A DNA stretch of 64,000 bases from Osmia lignaria lignaria. Lineage: Eukaryota > Arthropoda > Insecta > Hymenoptera > Megachilidae. The stretch covers positions 3,370,001 through 3,434,000 of the forward strand of contig NW_027478160.1 in assembly GCF_051020975.1 (NCBI RefSeq), given 5' to 3'. The first letter of the stretch is position 1. Every line of letters begins with the position of its first letter. Below, in pieces: positions 37,001 through 50,340 of this stretch. The notes beneath the pieces were generated by a model, which ran no database searches, was not told the origin of the DNA, and saw nothing but the letters and a program-made list of their open reading frames with translations. The translations under genes were made by a program, and so were the position numbers.

Positions 37001-38115
37001 TCTCGAGATATATCAAGATATTTAAAAGTTCCGAAGCCGCACCAACATAATAGAGATACAGAAACACCGTGGCCCCTTTCTTTGAGATAACTCTGCACTA
37101 TTGCGCGCTGCAAATGCCACTTCCAGCTTAGCTGTGCAGAAGAAGAACAACAAGAAGAAGAAATATCTCGAAATATGTCCGTCAGGCCCCTTCCCTTGAG
37201 ATAAATCTGCAAATATCTCGGAAACGAAGCGAGCTATGGCAAAATGTTCAGAGACCTTTTTTGTAGAGAATTAAGTTTCCTACTTTTTATGTTCTATGAT
37301 ATTTTTTGATCAGATGCGTAGTTCTCGAGATATATCAAGATATTTAAAAGTTCCGAAGCCGCACCAACATAATAGAGATACAGAAACACCGTGGCCCCTT
37401 TCTTTGAGATAACTCTGCACTACTGCGAGCTGCAAATGCCACTTCCAGCTTAGCTGTGCAGAAGAAGAACAACAAGAAGAAGAAATATGTCGAAATATGT
37501 CCGTCAGGCCCCTTCCCTTGATATAAATCTGCAAATATCTCGGAAACGAAGCGAGCTATGGCAAAATGTTCAGAGACCTTTTTTGTAGAGAATTAAGTTT
37601 CCTACTTTTTATGTTCTATGATATTTTTTGATCAGATGCGTAGTTCTCGAGATATATCAAGATATTTAAAAGTTCCGAAGCCGCACCAACATAATAGAGA
37701 TACAGAAACACCGTGGCCCCTTTCTTTGAGATAACTCTGCACTATTGCGAGCTGCAAATGCCACTTCGAGCTTAGCTGTGCAGAAGAAGAACAACAAAAA
37801 GAAGAAATATCTCGAAATATGTCCGTCAGGCCCCTTCCCTTGAGATAAATCTGCAAATATCTCGGAAACGAAGCGAGCTACCGCAAAATGTTAAGAGACC
37901 TTTTTTGTAGAAAATTAGGATTCCTACTTTTTATGTTCTATGATATTTTTTGAACAGATGCGTAGTTCTCGAGATATATCAAGATATTTAAAAGTTCCGA
38001 AGCCGCACCAACATAATAGAGATACAGAAACACCGTGGCCCCTTTCTTTGAGATAACTCTGCACTATTGCGAGCTGCAAATGCCACTTCCAGCTTAGCTG
38101 TGCAGAAGAAGAACA
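33830..38115. repeat. Tandem 7-monomer higher-order repeat, 2,253 bp x about 1.9
   Basis: 33,830-35,860 recurs at 36,083-38,113. The offset is 7 x 322 minus 1 because the unit includes the 321-bp monomer. Shared variants are CAGACACACC, ACATCGTGGCCCC, CTTTGGGATAAC, GAGTTGGAAATG, TAATACAGATAC, ATATCTGGAAATATG, and GTTCAGAGACC in consecutive monomers. Differences include ATATGTCG and GATATAAATC in the second copy (about 37,488 and 37,521) and CACTTCGAGC (about 37,767). The right edge is where GAATAAGAAATATTTCG is replaced by GAAGAAGAAATATCTCG. Confidence 0.87.
36023..36343. repeat. 321-bp monomer, second copy of the 1-bp deletion
   Basis: ATGTCGTCAGG at about 36,210-36,220. It lies 2,253 bp from the first copy and was carried by the 7-mer duplication. 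Its left third differs from the first copy (normal CAGATGCG and GCCGCACC), which places the exchange point inside this monomer, before CAGACACACC. Confidence 0.93.
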
Positions 38116-39394
38116 ACAAGAAGAAGAAATATCTCGAAATATGTCCGTCAGGCCCCTTCCCTTGAGATAAATCTGCAAATATCTCGGAAACGAAGCGAGC
38201 TATGGCAAAATGTTAAGAGACCTTATTTGTAGAGAATTAAGTTTCCTACTTTTTATGTTCTATGGTATTTTTTGATCAGATGCGTAGTTCTCGAGATATA
38301 TCAAGATATTTAAAAGTTCCGAAGCCGCACCAACATAATAGAGATACAGAAACACCGTGGCCCCTTTCTTTGAGATAACTCTGCACTATTGCGAGCTGCA
38401 AATGCCACTTCCAGCTTAGCTGTGAAGAAGAAGAACAACAAGATGAAGAAATATCTCGAAATATGTCCGTCAGGCCCCTTCCCTTGAGATAAATCTGCAA
38501 ATATCTCGGAAACGAAGCGAGCTATGGCAAAATGTTAAGAGACCTTTTTTGTAGAGAATTAAGTTTCCTACTTTTTATGTTCTATGATATTTTTTGATCA
38601 GATGCGTAGTTCTCGAGATATATCAAGATATTTAAAAGTTCCGAAGCCGCACCAACATAATAGAGATACAGAAACACCGTGGCCCCTTTCCTTGAGATAA
38701 CTCTGCACTATTGCGCGCTGCAAATGCCACTTCCAGCTTAGCTGTGCAGAAGAAGAACAACAAGAAGAAGAAATATCTCGAAATATGTCCGTCAGGCCCC
38801 TTCCCTTGAGATAAATCTGCAAATATCTCGGAAACGAAGCGAGCTATGGCAAAATGTTAAGAGACCTTTTTTGTAGAGAATTAAGTTTCCTACTTTTTAT
38901 GTTCTATGATATTTTTTGATCAGATGCGTAGTTCTCGAGATATAGCAAGATATTTAAAAGTTCCGAAGCCGCACCAACATAATAGAGATACAGAAACACC
39001 GTGGCCCCTTTCTTTGAGATAACTCTGCACTACTGCGAGCTGCAAATGCCACTTCCAGCTTAGCTGTGCAGAAGAAGAACAACAAGAAGAAGAAATATCT
39101 CGAAATATGTCCGTCAGGCCCCTTCCCTTGAGATAAATCTGCAAATATCTCGGAAACGAAGCGAGCTATGGCAAAATGTTCAGAGACCTTTTTTGTAGAG
39201 AATTAAGTTTCCTACTTTTTATGTTCTATGATATTTTTTGATCAGATGCGTAGTTCTCGAGATATATCAAGATATTTAAAAGTTCCGAAGCCGCACCAAC
39301 ATAATAGAGATACAGAAACACCGTGGCCCCTTTCTTTGAGATAACTCTGCACTATTGCGAGCTGCAAATGCCACTTCCAGCTTAGCTGTGCAGA

Positions 39395-41398
39395 AGAAGA
39401 ACAACAAAAAGAAGAAATATCTCGAAATATGTCCGTCAGGCCCCTTCCCTTGAGATAAATCTGCAAATATCTCGGAAACGAAGCGAGCTACCGCAAAATG
39501 TTAAGAGACCTTTTTTGTAGAAAATTAGGATTCCTACTTTTTATGTTCTATGATATTTTTTGAACAGATGCGTAGTTCTCGAGATATATCAAGATATTTA
39601 AAAGTTCCGAAGCCGCACCAACATAATAGAGATACAGAAACACCGTGGCCCCTTTCTTTGAGATAACTCTGCACTATTGCGAGCTGCAAATGCCACTTCC
39701 AGCTTAGCTGTGCAGAAGAAGAACAACAAGAAGAAGAAATATCTCGAAATATGTCCGTCAGGCCCCTTCCCTTGAGATAAATCTGCAAATATCTCGGAAA
39801 CGAAGCGAGCTATGGCAAAATGTTAAGAGACCTTATTTGTGGAGAATTAAGTTTCCTACTTTTTATGTTCTATGGTATTTTTTGATCAGATGCGTAGTTC
39901 TCGAGATATATCAAGATATTTAAAAGTTCCGAAGCCGCACCAACATAATAGAGATACAGAAACACCGTGGCTCCTTTCTTTGAGATAACTCTGCACTATT
40001 GCGAGCTGCAAATGCCACTTCCAGCTTAGCTGTGAAGAAGAAGAACAACAAGAAGAAGAAATATCTCGAAATATGTCCGTCAGGCCCCTTCCCTTGAGAT
40101 AAATCTGCAAATATCTCGGAAACGAAGCGAGCTATGGCAAAATGTTAAGAGACCTTTTTTGTAGAGAATTAAGTTTCCTACTTTTTATGTTCTATGATAT
40201 TTTTTGATCAGATGCGTAGTTCTCGAGATATAGCAAGATATTTAAAAGTTCCGAAGCCGCACCAACATAATAGAGATACAGATACACCGTGGCCCCTTTC
40301 TTTGAGATAACTCTGCACTATTGCGAGCTGCAGATGCCCCTTCCAGCTTAGCTGTGCAGAAGAAGAACAACAAGAAGAAGAAATATCTCGAAATATGTCC
40401 GTCAGGCCCCTTCCCTTGAGATAAATCTGCAAATATCTCGGAAACGAAGCGAGCTACCGCAAAATGTTAAGAGACCTTTTTTGTAGAAAATTAGGATTCC
40501 TACTTTTTATGTTCTATGATATTTTTTGAACAGATGCGTAGTTCTCGAGATATATCAAGATATTTAAAAGTTCCGAAGCCGCACCAACATAATAGAGATA
40601 CAGAAACACCGTGGCCCCTTTCTTTGAGATAACTCTGCACTATTGCGAGCTGCAAATGCCACTTCCAGCTTAGCTGTGCAGAAGAAGAACAACAAGAAGA
40701 AGAAATATCTCGAAATATGTCCGTCAGGCCCCTTCCCTTGAGATAAATCTGCAAATATCTCGGAAACGAAGCGAGCTATGGCAAAATGTTAAGAGACCTT
40801 ATTTGTGGAGAATTAAGTTTCCTACTTTTTATGTTCTATGGTATTTTTTGATCAGATGCGTAGTTCTCGAGATATATCAAGATATTTAAAAGTTCCGAAG
40901 CCGCACCAACATAATAGAGATACAGAAACACCGTGGCTCCTTTCTTTGAGATAACTCTGCACTATTGCGAGCTGCAAATGCCACTTCCAGCTTAGCTGTG
41001 AAGAAGAAGAACAACAAGAAGAAGAAATATCTCGAAATATGTCCGTCAGGCCCCTTCCCTTGAGATAAATCTGCAAATATCTCGGAAACGAAGCGAGCTA
41101 TGGCAAAATGTTAAGAGACCTTTTTTGTAGAGAATTAAGTTTCCTACTTTTTATGTTCTATGATATTTTTTGATCAGATGCGTAGTTCTCGAGATATAGC
41201 AAGATATTTAAAAGTTCCGAAGCCGCACCAACATAATAGAGATACAGAAACACCGTGGCCCCTTTCTTTGAGATAACTCTGCACTATTGCGAGCTGCAGA
41301 TGCCCCTTCCAGCTTAGCTGTGCAGAAGAAGAACAACAAGAAGAAGAAATATCTCGAAATATGTCCGTCAGGCCCCTTCCCTTGAGATAAATCTGCAA
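39395..41398. repeat. Tandem 3-monomer higher-order repeat, 966 bp x about 2
   Basis: A three-monomer set recurs at 966 bp. Monomer one has TTTTTTGAACAG in place of TTTTTTGATCAG. Monomer two has TTTGTGGAGAATT upstream, CCGTGGCTCC and AGCTGTGAAGAAG. Monomer three has GAGATATAGCAAG and GCAGATGCCCCTTCC. The two third monomers differ at CAGATACACC (40,279) against CAGAAACACC, and at GCTACCGC against GCTATGGC. A copy of this region lies at 50,341-53,298 with one fewer monomer-one/monomer-two pair. Confidence 0.83.
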
Positions 41399-42783
41399 AT
41401 ATCTCGGAAACGAAGCGAGCTATGGCAAAATCTTAAGAGACCTTTTTTGTAGAGAATTATGTTTCCTACAATTTACGTTCTCTGATATTTTTTGATCAGA
41501 AGCGTAGTTTTCGAGATATATCGAGATATTTAAAAGTTCCGAAGCCGCACCAACATAATAGAGATACAGAAACACCGTGGCCCCTTTCTTTGAGATAACT
41601 CTGCACTATTGCGCGCTGCAAATGGCACTTCCAGCTTAGCTGTGCAGAAGAAGAACAACAAGAAGAAGAAATATCTCGAAATATGTCCGTCAGGCCCCTT
41701 CCCTTGAGATAAATCTGCAAATATCTCGGAAACGAAGCGAGCTATGGCAAAATGTTAAGAGACCTTTTTTGTAGAGAATTAAGTTTCCTACTTTTTATGT
41801 TCTATGATATTTTTTGATCAGATGCGTAGTTCTCGAGATATATCAAGATATTTAAAAGTTCCGAAGCCGCACCAACATAATAGAGATACAGAAACACCGT
41901 GGCCCCTTTCGTTGAGATAACTCTGCACTACTGCGAGCTGCAAATGCCACTTCCAGCTTAGCTGTGCAGAAGAAGAACAACAAGAAGAAGAAATATCTCG
42001 AAATATGTCCGTCAGGCCCCTTCCCTTGAGATAAATCTGCAAATATCTCGGAAACGAAGCGAGCTACCGCAAAATGTTAAGAGACCTTATTTGTAGAGAA
42101 TTAAGTTTCCTACTTTTTATGTTCTATGGTATTTTTTGATCAGATGCGTAGTTCTCGAGATATATCAAGATATTTAAAAGTTCCGAAGCCGCACCAACAT
42201 AATAGAGATACAGAAACACCGTGGCCCCTTTCTTTGAGATAACTCTGCACTATTGCGAGCTGCAAATGCCACTTCCAGCTTAGCTGTGAAGAAGAAGAAC
42301 AACAAGAAGAAGAAATATCTCGAAATATGTCCGTCAGGCCCCTTCCCTTGAGATAAATCTGCAAATATCTCGGAAACGAAGCGAGCTATGGCAAAATGTT
42401 AAGAGACCTTTTTTGTAGAGAATTAAGTTTCCTACTTTTTATGTTCTATGATATTTTTTGATCAGATGCGTAGTTCTCGAGATATAGCAAGATATTTAAA
42501 AGTTCCGAAGCCGCACCAACATAATAGAGATACAGAAACACCGTGGCCCCTTTCTTTGAGATAACTCTGCACTATTGCGAGCTGCAAATGCCACTCCCAG
42601 CTTAGCTGTGCAGAAGAAGAACAACAAGAACAAGAAATATCTCGAAATATGTCCGTCAGGCCCCTTCCCTTGAGATAAATCTGCAAATATCTCGGAAACG
42701 AAGCGAGCTATGGCAAAATGTTAAGAGACCTTTTTTGTAGAGAATTATGTTTCCTACAATTTACGTTCTCTGATATTTTTTGA

Positions 42784-43104
42784 TCAGAAGCGTAGTTTTC
42801 GAGATATATCGAGATATTTAAAAGTTCCGAAGCCGCACCAACATAATAGAGATACAGAAACACCGTGGCCCCTTTCTTTGAGATAACTCTGCACTATTGC
42901 GACCTGCAAATGCCACTTCCAGCTTAGCTGTGCAGAAGAGGAACAACAAGAAGAAGAAATATCTCGGAATATGTCGTCAGGCCCCTTCCCTTGAGCTAAA
43001 TCTGCAAATATCTCGGAAACGATGCCAGCTATGGGAAAATGTTGAGATACCTTTTTTGTAGAGAATTAAGTTTCCTACTTTTTATGTTCTATGATATTTT
43101 TTGA
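42784..43104. repeat. 321-bp monomer, third copy of the 1-bp deletion
   Basis: ATGTCGTCAGG at about 42,970-42,980, followed by GAGCTAAATC, GATGCCAGC and a further change, GTTGAGATACC (GTTAAGATACC in the two earlier copies). The left part is class B (GAAGCGTAGTTTTCG), unlike the first two copies, so this is a recombinant background. Confidence 0.93.
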
Positions 43105-44040
43105 TCAGATGCGTAGTTTTCGAGATATATCGAGATATTTAAAAGTTCCGAAGCCGCACCAACATAATAGAGATACAGAAACATCGTGGCCCCTTTCTTT
43201 GGGATAACTCTGCACTATTGCGAGTTGGAAATGCCACTTCCAGTTTAGCTGTGCAGAAGAAGAACAACAAGAAGAAGAAATATCTCGAAATATGTCCGTC
43301 AGGACCCTTCCCTTGAGATAAATCTGCAAATATCTCGGAAACGAAGCGAGCTATTGCAAAACGTTAAGAGACCTTTTTTGTAGAGAATTAAGTTTCCTAC
43401 TTTTTATGTTCTATGATATTTTTTGATCAGATGCGTAGTTCTCGAGATATATCAAGATATTTAAAAGTTCCGAAGCCGCACCAACATAATAGAGATACAG
43501 AAACACCGTGGCCCCTTTCTTTGAGATAACTCTGCACTATTGCGAGCTGCAGATGCCACTTCCAGCTTAGCTGTGCAGAAGAAGAACAACAAGAAGAAGA
43601 AATATCTCGAAATATGTCCGTCAGGCCCCTTCCCTTGAGATAAATCTGCAAATATCTCGGAAACGAAGCGAGCTATGGCAAAATCTTAAGAGACCTTTTT
43701 TGTAGAGAATTATGTTTCCTACAATTTACGTTCTCTGATATTTTTTGATCAGAAGCGTAGTTTTCGAGATATATCGAGATATTTAAAAGTTCCGAAGCCG
43801 CACCAACATAATAGAGATACAGAAACACCGTGGCCCCTTTCTTTGAGATAACTCTGCACTACTGCGACCTGCAAATGCCACTTCCAGCTTAGCTGTGCAG
43901 AAGAAGAACAACAAGAAGAAGAAATATCTCGGAATATGTCCGTCAGGCCCCTTACCATGAGATAAATCTGCAAATATCTCGGAAACGAAGCGAGCTATGG
44001 CAAAATGTTAAGAGACCTTTTTTGTAGAGAATTAAGTTTC

Positions 44041-44714
44041 CTACTTTTTATGTTCTATGATATTTTTTGATGAGATGCGTAGTTCTCGAGATATATCAAG
44101 ATATTCAAAAGTTCCGAAGCCGCACCAACATAATAGAGATACAGAAACACCGTGGCCCCTTTCTTTGAGATAACTCTGCACTATTGCGAGCTGCAAATGC
44201 CACTTCCAGCTTAGCTGTGCAGAGGAAGAACAACAAGAAGAAGGAATATCTCGAAATATGTCCGTCAGGCCAGTTCCTTTGAGCTGAATCTGCAAATATC
44301 TCGGAAACGAAGCGAGCTATGGCAAAATGTTAAGAGACGTTTTTTGTAGAGAATTATGTTTCCTACAATTTATGTTCTATGATATTTTTTGATCAGAAGC
44401 GTAGTTTTCGAGATATATCGAGATATTTAAAAGTTCCGAAGCCGCACCAACATAATAGAGATACAGAAACACCGTGGCCCCTTTCTTTGAGACAACTCTG
44501 CACTAGTGCGAGCCGCAAATGCCACTTCCAGCTTAGCTGTGCAGAAGAAGAACAACAAGAAGAAGAAATATCTCGAAATATGTCCGTCAGGCACCTTCCC
44601 TTGAGATAAATCTGCAAATATCTCGGAAACGAAGCGAGCTATTGCAAAATGTTAAGAGACCTTTTTTGTAGAGAATTGAGTTTCCTACTTTTTATGTTCT
44701 ATGATATTTTTTGA
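44041..44714. repeat. Class C-class B heterodimer, first on the right side
   Basis: The class C monomer has GCCAGTTCCTTTGAGCTGAA followed by GAGACGTTTTTTG. The class B monomer has CAATTT, GAAGCGTAGTTTTCG, CACTAGTGCGAGCCGC and CAGGCACCTTCCC. The same ordered pair follows at 47,260, 48,256, 49,222, 53,377, 54,373, 55,339, 56,305, 57,915, 59,203, 60,169 and 62,101. No class C monomer occurs between about 3,830 and 44,040. Confidence 0.82.
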
Positions 44715-46002
44715 TCAGATGCGTAGTTCTCGAGATATATCAAGATATTTAAAAGTTCCGAAGCCGCACCAACAGAATAGAGATACAGAAACACCGTGGC
44801 CCCTTTCTTTGAGATAACTCTGCACTATTGCGAGCTGCAAATGCCACTTTCAGCTTAGCTGTGCAGAAGAAGAACAACAAGAAGAAGAAATATCTCGAAA
44901 TATGTCCGTCAGGCCCCTTCCCTTGAGATAAATCTGCAAATATCTCGGAAACGAAGAGAGCTATGGCAAAATGTTAAGAGACCTTTTTTGTAGAGAATTG
45001 AGTTTCCTACTTTTTATGTTCTATGATATTTTTTGATCAGATGCGTAGTTCTCGAGATATATCAAGATATTTAAAAGTTCCGAAGCCGCACCAACATAAT
45101 AGAGATACAGAAACACCGTGGCCCCTTTCTTTCAGATAACTATGCACTATTGCGAGCTGCAAATGCCACTTCCAGCTTAGCTGTGCAGAGGAAGAACAAC
45201 AAGAAGAAGAAATATCTCGAAATATGTCCGTCAGGCCCCTTCCCTTGAGATAAATCTGCAAATATCTCGGAAACGAAGCGAGCTACCGCAAAATGTTAAG
45301 AGACCTTATTTGTAGAGAATTAAGTTTCCTACTTTTTATGTTCTATGGTATTTTTTGATCAGATGCGTAGTTCTCGAGATATATCAAGATATTTAAAAGT
45401 TCCGAAGCCGCACCAACATAATAGAGATACAGAAACACCGTGGCCCCTTTCTTTGAGATAACTCTGCACTATTGCGAGCTGCAAATGCCACTTCCAGCTT
45501 AGCTGTGAAGAAGAAGAACAACAAGAAGAAGAAATATCTCGAAATATGTCCGTCAGGCCCCTTCCCTTGAGATAAATCTGCAAATATCTCGGAAACGAAG
45601 CGAGCTATGGCAAAATGTTAAGAGACCTTTTTTGTAGAGAATTAAGTTTCCTACTTTTTATGTTCTATGATATTTTTTGATCAGATGCGTAGTTCTCGAG
45701 ATATAGCAAGATATTTAAAAGTTCCGAAGCCGCACCAACATAATAGAGATACAGAAACACCGTGGCCCCTTTCTTTGAGATAACTCTGCACTATTGCGAG
45801 CTGCAAATGCCACTTCCAGCTTAGCTGTGCAGAAGAAGAACAACAAGAACAAGAAATATCTCGAAATATGTCCGTCAGGCCCCTTCCCTTGAGATAAATC
45901 TGCAAATATCTCGGAAACGAAGCGAGCTATGGCAAAATGTTAAGAGACCTTTTTTGTAGAGAATTATGTTTCCTACAATTTACGTTCTCTGATATTTTTT
46001 GA

Positions 46003-46323
46003 TCAGAAGCGTAGTTTTCGAGATATATCGAGATATTTAAAAGTTCCGAAGCCGCACCAACATAATAGAGATACAGAAACACCGTGGCCCCTTTCTTTGA
46101 GATAACTCTGCACTATTGCGACCTGCAAATGCCACTTCCAGCTTAGCTGTGCAGAAGAGGAACAACAAGAAGAAGAAATATCTCGGAATATGTCGTCAGG
46201 CCCCTTCCCTTGAGCTAAATCTGCAAATATCTCGGAAACGATGCCAGCTATGGGAAAATGTTGAGATACCTTTTTTGTAGAGAATTAAGTTTCCTACTTT
46301 TTATGTTCTATGATATTTTTTGA
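46003..46323. repeat. 321-bp monomer, fourth copy of the 1-bp deletion
   Basis: ATGTCGTCAGG at about 46,190-46,200 with GTTGAGATACC, exactly as in the third copy 3,219 bp upstream. It was produced by the 10-mer tandem duplication. Confidence 0.93.
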
Positions 46324-47181
46324 TCAGATGCGTAGTTTTCGAGATATATCGAGATATTTAAAAGTTCCGAAGCCGCACCAACATAATAGAGATACAGAAA
46401 CATCGTGGCCCCTTTCTTTGGGATAACTCTGCACTATTGCGAGTTGGAAATGCCACTTCCAGTTTAGCTGTGCAGAAGAAGAACAACAAGAAGAAGAAAT
46501 ATCTCGAAATATGTCCGTCAGGACCCTTCCCTTGAGATAAATCTGCAAATATCTCGGAAACGAAGCGAGCTATTGCAAAACGTTAAGAGACCTTTTTTGT
46601 AGAGAATTAAGTTTCCTACTTTTTATGTTCTATGATATTTTTTGATCAGATGCGTAGTTCTCGAGATATATCAAGATATTTAAAAGTTCCGAAGCCGCAC
46701 CAACATAATAGAGATACAGAAACACCGTGGCCCCTTTCTTTGAGATAACTCTGCACTATTGCGAGCTGCAGATGCCACTTCCAGCTTAGCTGTGCAGAAG
46801 AAGAACAACAAGAAGAAGAAATATCTCGAAATATGTCCGTCAGGCCCCTTCCCTTGAGATAAATCTGCAAATATCTCGGAAACGAAGCGAGCTATGGCAA
46901 AATCTTAAGAGACCTTTTTTGTAGAGAATTATGTTTCCTACAATTTACGTTCTCTGATATTTTTTGATCAGAAGCGTAGTTTTCGAGATATATCGAGATA
47001 TTTAAAAGTTCCGAAGCCGCACCAACATAATAGAGATACAGAAACACCGTGGCCCCTTTCTTTGAGATAACTCTGCACTACTGCGACCTGCAAATGCCAC
47101 TTCCAGCTTAGCTGTGCAGAAGAAGAACAACAAGAAGAAGAAATATCTCGGAATATGTCCGTCAGGCCCCTTACCATGAGA

Positions 47182-50100
47182 TAAATCTGCAAATATCTCG
47201 GAAACGAAGCGAGCTATGGCAAAATGTTAAGAGACCTTTTTTGTAGAGAATTAAGTTTCCTACTTTTTATGTTCTATGATATTTTTTGATGAGATGCGTA
47301 GTTCTCGAGATATATCAAGATATTCAAAAGTTCCGAAGCCGCACCAACATAATAGAGATACAGAAACACCGTGGCCCCTTTCTTTGAGATAACTCTGCAC
47401 TATTGCGAGCTGCAAATGCCACTTCCAGCTTAGCTGTGCAGAGGAAGAACAACAAGAAGAAGGAATATCTCGAAATATGTCCGTCAGGCCAGTTCCTTTG
47501 AGCTGAATCTGCAAATATCTCGGAAACGAAGCGAGCTATGGCAAAATGTTAAGAGACGTTTTTTGTAGAGAATTATGTTTCCTACAATTTATGTTCTATG
47601 ATATTTTTTGATCAGAAGCGTAGTTTTCGAGATATATCGAGATATTTAAAAGTTCCGAAGCCGCACCAACATAATAGAGATACAGAAACACCGTGGCCCC
47701 TTTCTTTGAGACAACTCTGCACTAGTGCGAGCCGCAAATGCCACTTCCAGCTTAGCTGTGCAGAAGAAGAACAACAAGAAGAAGAAATATCTCGAAATAT
47801 GTCCGTCAGGCACCTTCCCTTGAGATAAATCTGCAAATATCTCGGAAACGAAGCGAGCTATTGCAAAATGTTAAGAGACCTTTTTTGTAGAGAATTGAGT
47901 TTCCTACTTTTTATGTTCTATGATATTTTTTGATCAGATGCGTAGTTCTCGAGATATATCAAGATATTTAAAAGTTCCGAAGCCGCACCAACAGAATAGA
48001 GATACAGAAACACCGTGGCCCCTTTCTTTGAGATAACTCTGCACTATTGCGAGCTGCAAATGCCACTTTCAGCTTAGCTGTGCAGAAGAAGAACAACAAG
48101 AAGAAGAAATATCTCGAAATATGTCCGTCAGGCCCCTTCCCTTGAGATAAATCTGCAAATATCTCGGAAACGAAGAGAGCTATGGCAAAATGTTAAGAGA
48201 CCTTTTTTGTAGAGAATTGAGTTTCCTACTTTTTATGTTCTATGATATTTTTTGATCAGATGCGTAGTTCTCGAGATATATCAAGATATTTAAAAGTTCC
48301 GAAGCCGCACCAACATAATAGAGATACAGAAACACCGTGGCCCCTTTCTTTCAGATAACTATGCACTATTGCGAGCTGCAAATGCCACTTCCAGCTTAGC
48401 TGTGCAGAGGAAGAACAACAAGAAGAAGGAATATCTCGAAATATGTCCGTCGGGCCAGTTCCTTTGAGCTGAATCTGCAAATATCTCGGAAACGAAGCGA
48501 GCTATGGCAAAATGTTAAGAGACGTTTTTTGTAGAGAATTATGTTTCCTACAATTTATGTTCTATGATATTTTTTGATCAGAAGCGTAGTTTTCGAGATA
48601 TATCGAGATATTTAAAAGTTCCGAAGCCGCACCAACATAATAGAGATACAGAAACACCGTGGCCCCTTTCTTTGAGATAACTCTGCACTAGTGCGAGCCG
48701 CAAATGCCACTTCCAGCTTAGCTGTGCAGAACAAGAACAACAAGAAGAAGAAACATCTCGAAATATGTCCGTCAGGCACCTTCCCTTGAGATAAATCTGC
48801 AAATATCTCGGAAACGAAGCGAGCTATTGCAAAATGTTAAGAGACCTTTTTTGTAGAGAATTGAGTTTCCTACTTTTTATGTTCTATGATATTTTTTGAT
48901 CAGATGCGTAGTTCTCGAGATATATCAAGATATTCAAAAGTTCCGAAGCCGCACCAACATAATAGAGATACAGAAACACCGTGGCCCCTTTCTTTGAGAT
49001 ATCTCTGCACTATTGCGAGCTGCAAATGCCACTTCCAGCTTAGCTGCGCAGAAGAAGAACAACAAGAAGAAGAAATATCTCGAAATATGTCCGTCAGGCC
49101 CCTTCCCTTGAGATATATCTGCAAATATCTCGGAAACGAAGCGGGCTATGGCAAAATGTTAAGAGACCTTTTTTGTAGAGAATTATGTTTCCTACAATTT
49201 ATGTTCTATGATATTTTTTGATCAGATGCGTAGTTCTCGAGATATACCAAGATATTTAAAAGTTCCGAAGCCGCACCAACATAATAGAGATACAGAAACA
49301 CCGTGGCCCCTTTCTTTGAGATAACTCTGCACTATTGCGAGCTGCAAATGCCACTTCCAGCTTAGCTGTGCAGAGGAAGAACAACAAGAAGAAGGAATAT
49401 CTAGAAATATGTCCGTCAGGCCAGTTCCTTTGAGCTGAATCTGCAAATATCTCGGAAACGAAGCGAGCTATGGCAAAATGTTAAGAGACGTTTTTTGTAG
49501 AGAATTATGTTTCCTACAATTTATGTTCTATGATATTTTTTGATCAGAAGCGTAGTTTTCGAGATATATCGAGATATTTAAAAGTTCCGAAGCCGCACCA
49601 ACATAATAGAGATACAGAAACACCGTGGCCCCTTTCTTTGAGATAACTCTGCACTAGTGCGAGCCGCAAATGCCACTTCCAGCTTAGCTGTGCAGAAGAA
49701 GAACAACAAGAAGAAGAAATATCTCGAAATATGTCCGTCAGGCACCTTCCCTTGAGATATATCTGCAAATATCTCGGAAACGAAGCGAGCTATTGCAAAA
49801 TGTTAAGAGACCTTTTTTGTAGAGAATTGAGTTTCCTACTTTTTATGTTCTATGATATTTTTTGATCAGATGCGTAGTTCTCGAGATATATCAAGATATT
49901 TAAAAGTTCCGAAGCCGCACCAACAGAATAGAGATACAGAAACACCGTGGCCCCTTTCTTTGAGATAACTCTGCACTATTGCGAGCTGCAAATGCCACTT
50001 TCAGCTTAGCTGTGCAGAAGAAGAACAACAAGAAGAAGAAATATCTCGAAATATGTCCGTCAGGCCCCTTCCCTTGAGATAAATCTGCAAATATCTCGGA

Positions 50101-50340
50101 AACGAAGCGAGCTATGGCAAAATGTTAAGAGACCTTTTTTGTAGAGAATTATGTTTCCTACAATTTATGTTCTATGATATTTTTCGATCAGAAGCGTAGT
50201 TTTCGAGATATATCGAGATATTCAAAAGTTCCGAAGCCGCACCAACATAATAGAGATACAGAAACACCGTGGCCCCTTTCGTTGAGATAACTCTGCACTA
50301 TTGCGAGCTGCAAATGCCACTTCCAGCTTAGCTGTGCAGA
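47182..50340. repeat. Copy 1 of a 19-monomer-offset duplication (partner 53,299-56,457)
   Basis: About 3.16 kb recurs at an offset of 6,117 (19 x 322 minus 1). Shared markers are TTTTTTGATGAGATGCG, GAGACAACTC, CAACAGAATAG, TTTCAGATAACTATGCAC, GTCGGGCCAG (about 48,449 and 54,566), AGAACAAGAACAAC, GAAACATCTCG, GAGATATCTCTGCAC, CTTAGCTGCGCAG, GCGGGCTATGG, GATATACCAAG, ATATCTAGAAATATG, GATATTTTTCGATCAGAAG, and TTTCGTTGAG. The right edge is 50,341 against 56,458, inside GTGCAGA followed by AGAAG or GGAAG. Confidence 0.9.

Larger units (their letters stand above)
41970..48428. repeat. Tandem 10-monomer higher-order repeat, 3,219 bp x 2
   Basis: 41,970-45,209 matches 45,189-48,428 at an offset of 3,219 (10 x 322 minus 1). 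Shared markers include AGCTGTGAAGAAG, GATATAGCAAG, CAAGAACAAGAAATATC, the 1-bp deletion with GTTGAGATACC, ACATCGTGGCCCC, GCAGATGCCACTTCC, CCTTACCATGAG, TTTTTTGATGAGATGCG, GAGACAACTCTGC, CAACAGAATAG and TTTCAGATAACTATGCAC. I saw one mismatch, CCACTCCCAG (42,595) against CCACTTCCAG. The right edge is GAAGAAGAAATATC against GAAGAAGGAATATC. Confidence 0.9.

Noticed and set aside
48886..49221. Plus-strand frame of 111 codons from a true ATG (also 55,003-55,338 and 61,443-61,778; 100 codons at 58,867-59,169; 76 codons at 44,379, 47,598 and 53,715)
   Set aside because: The frame starts in ATGATATTTTTTGATCAG and opens only in monomers where ATAACTC reads ATATCTC, ACAACTC or similar. It runs over the monomer boundary and is recreated by duplication. 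No domain, signal peptide or splice context was seen.
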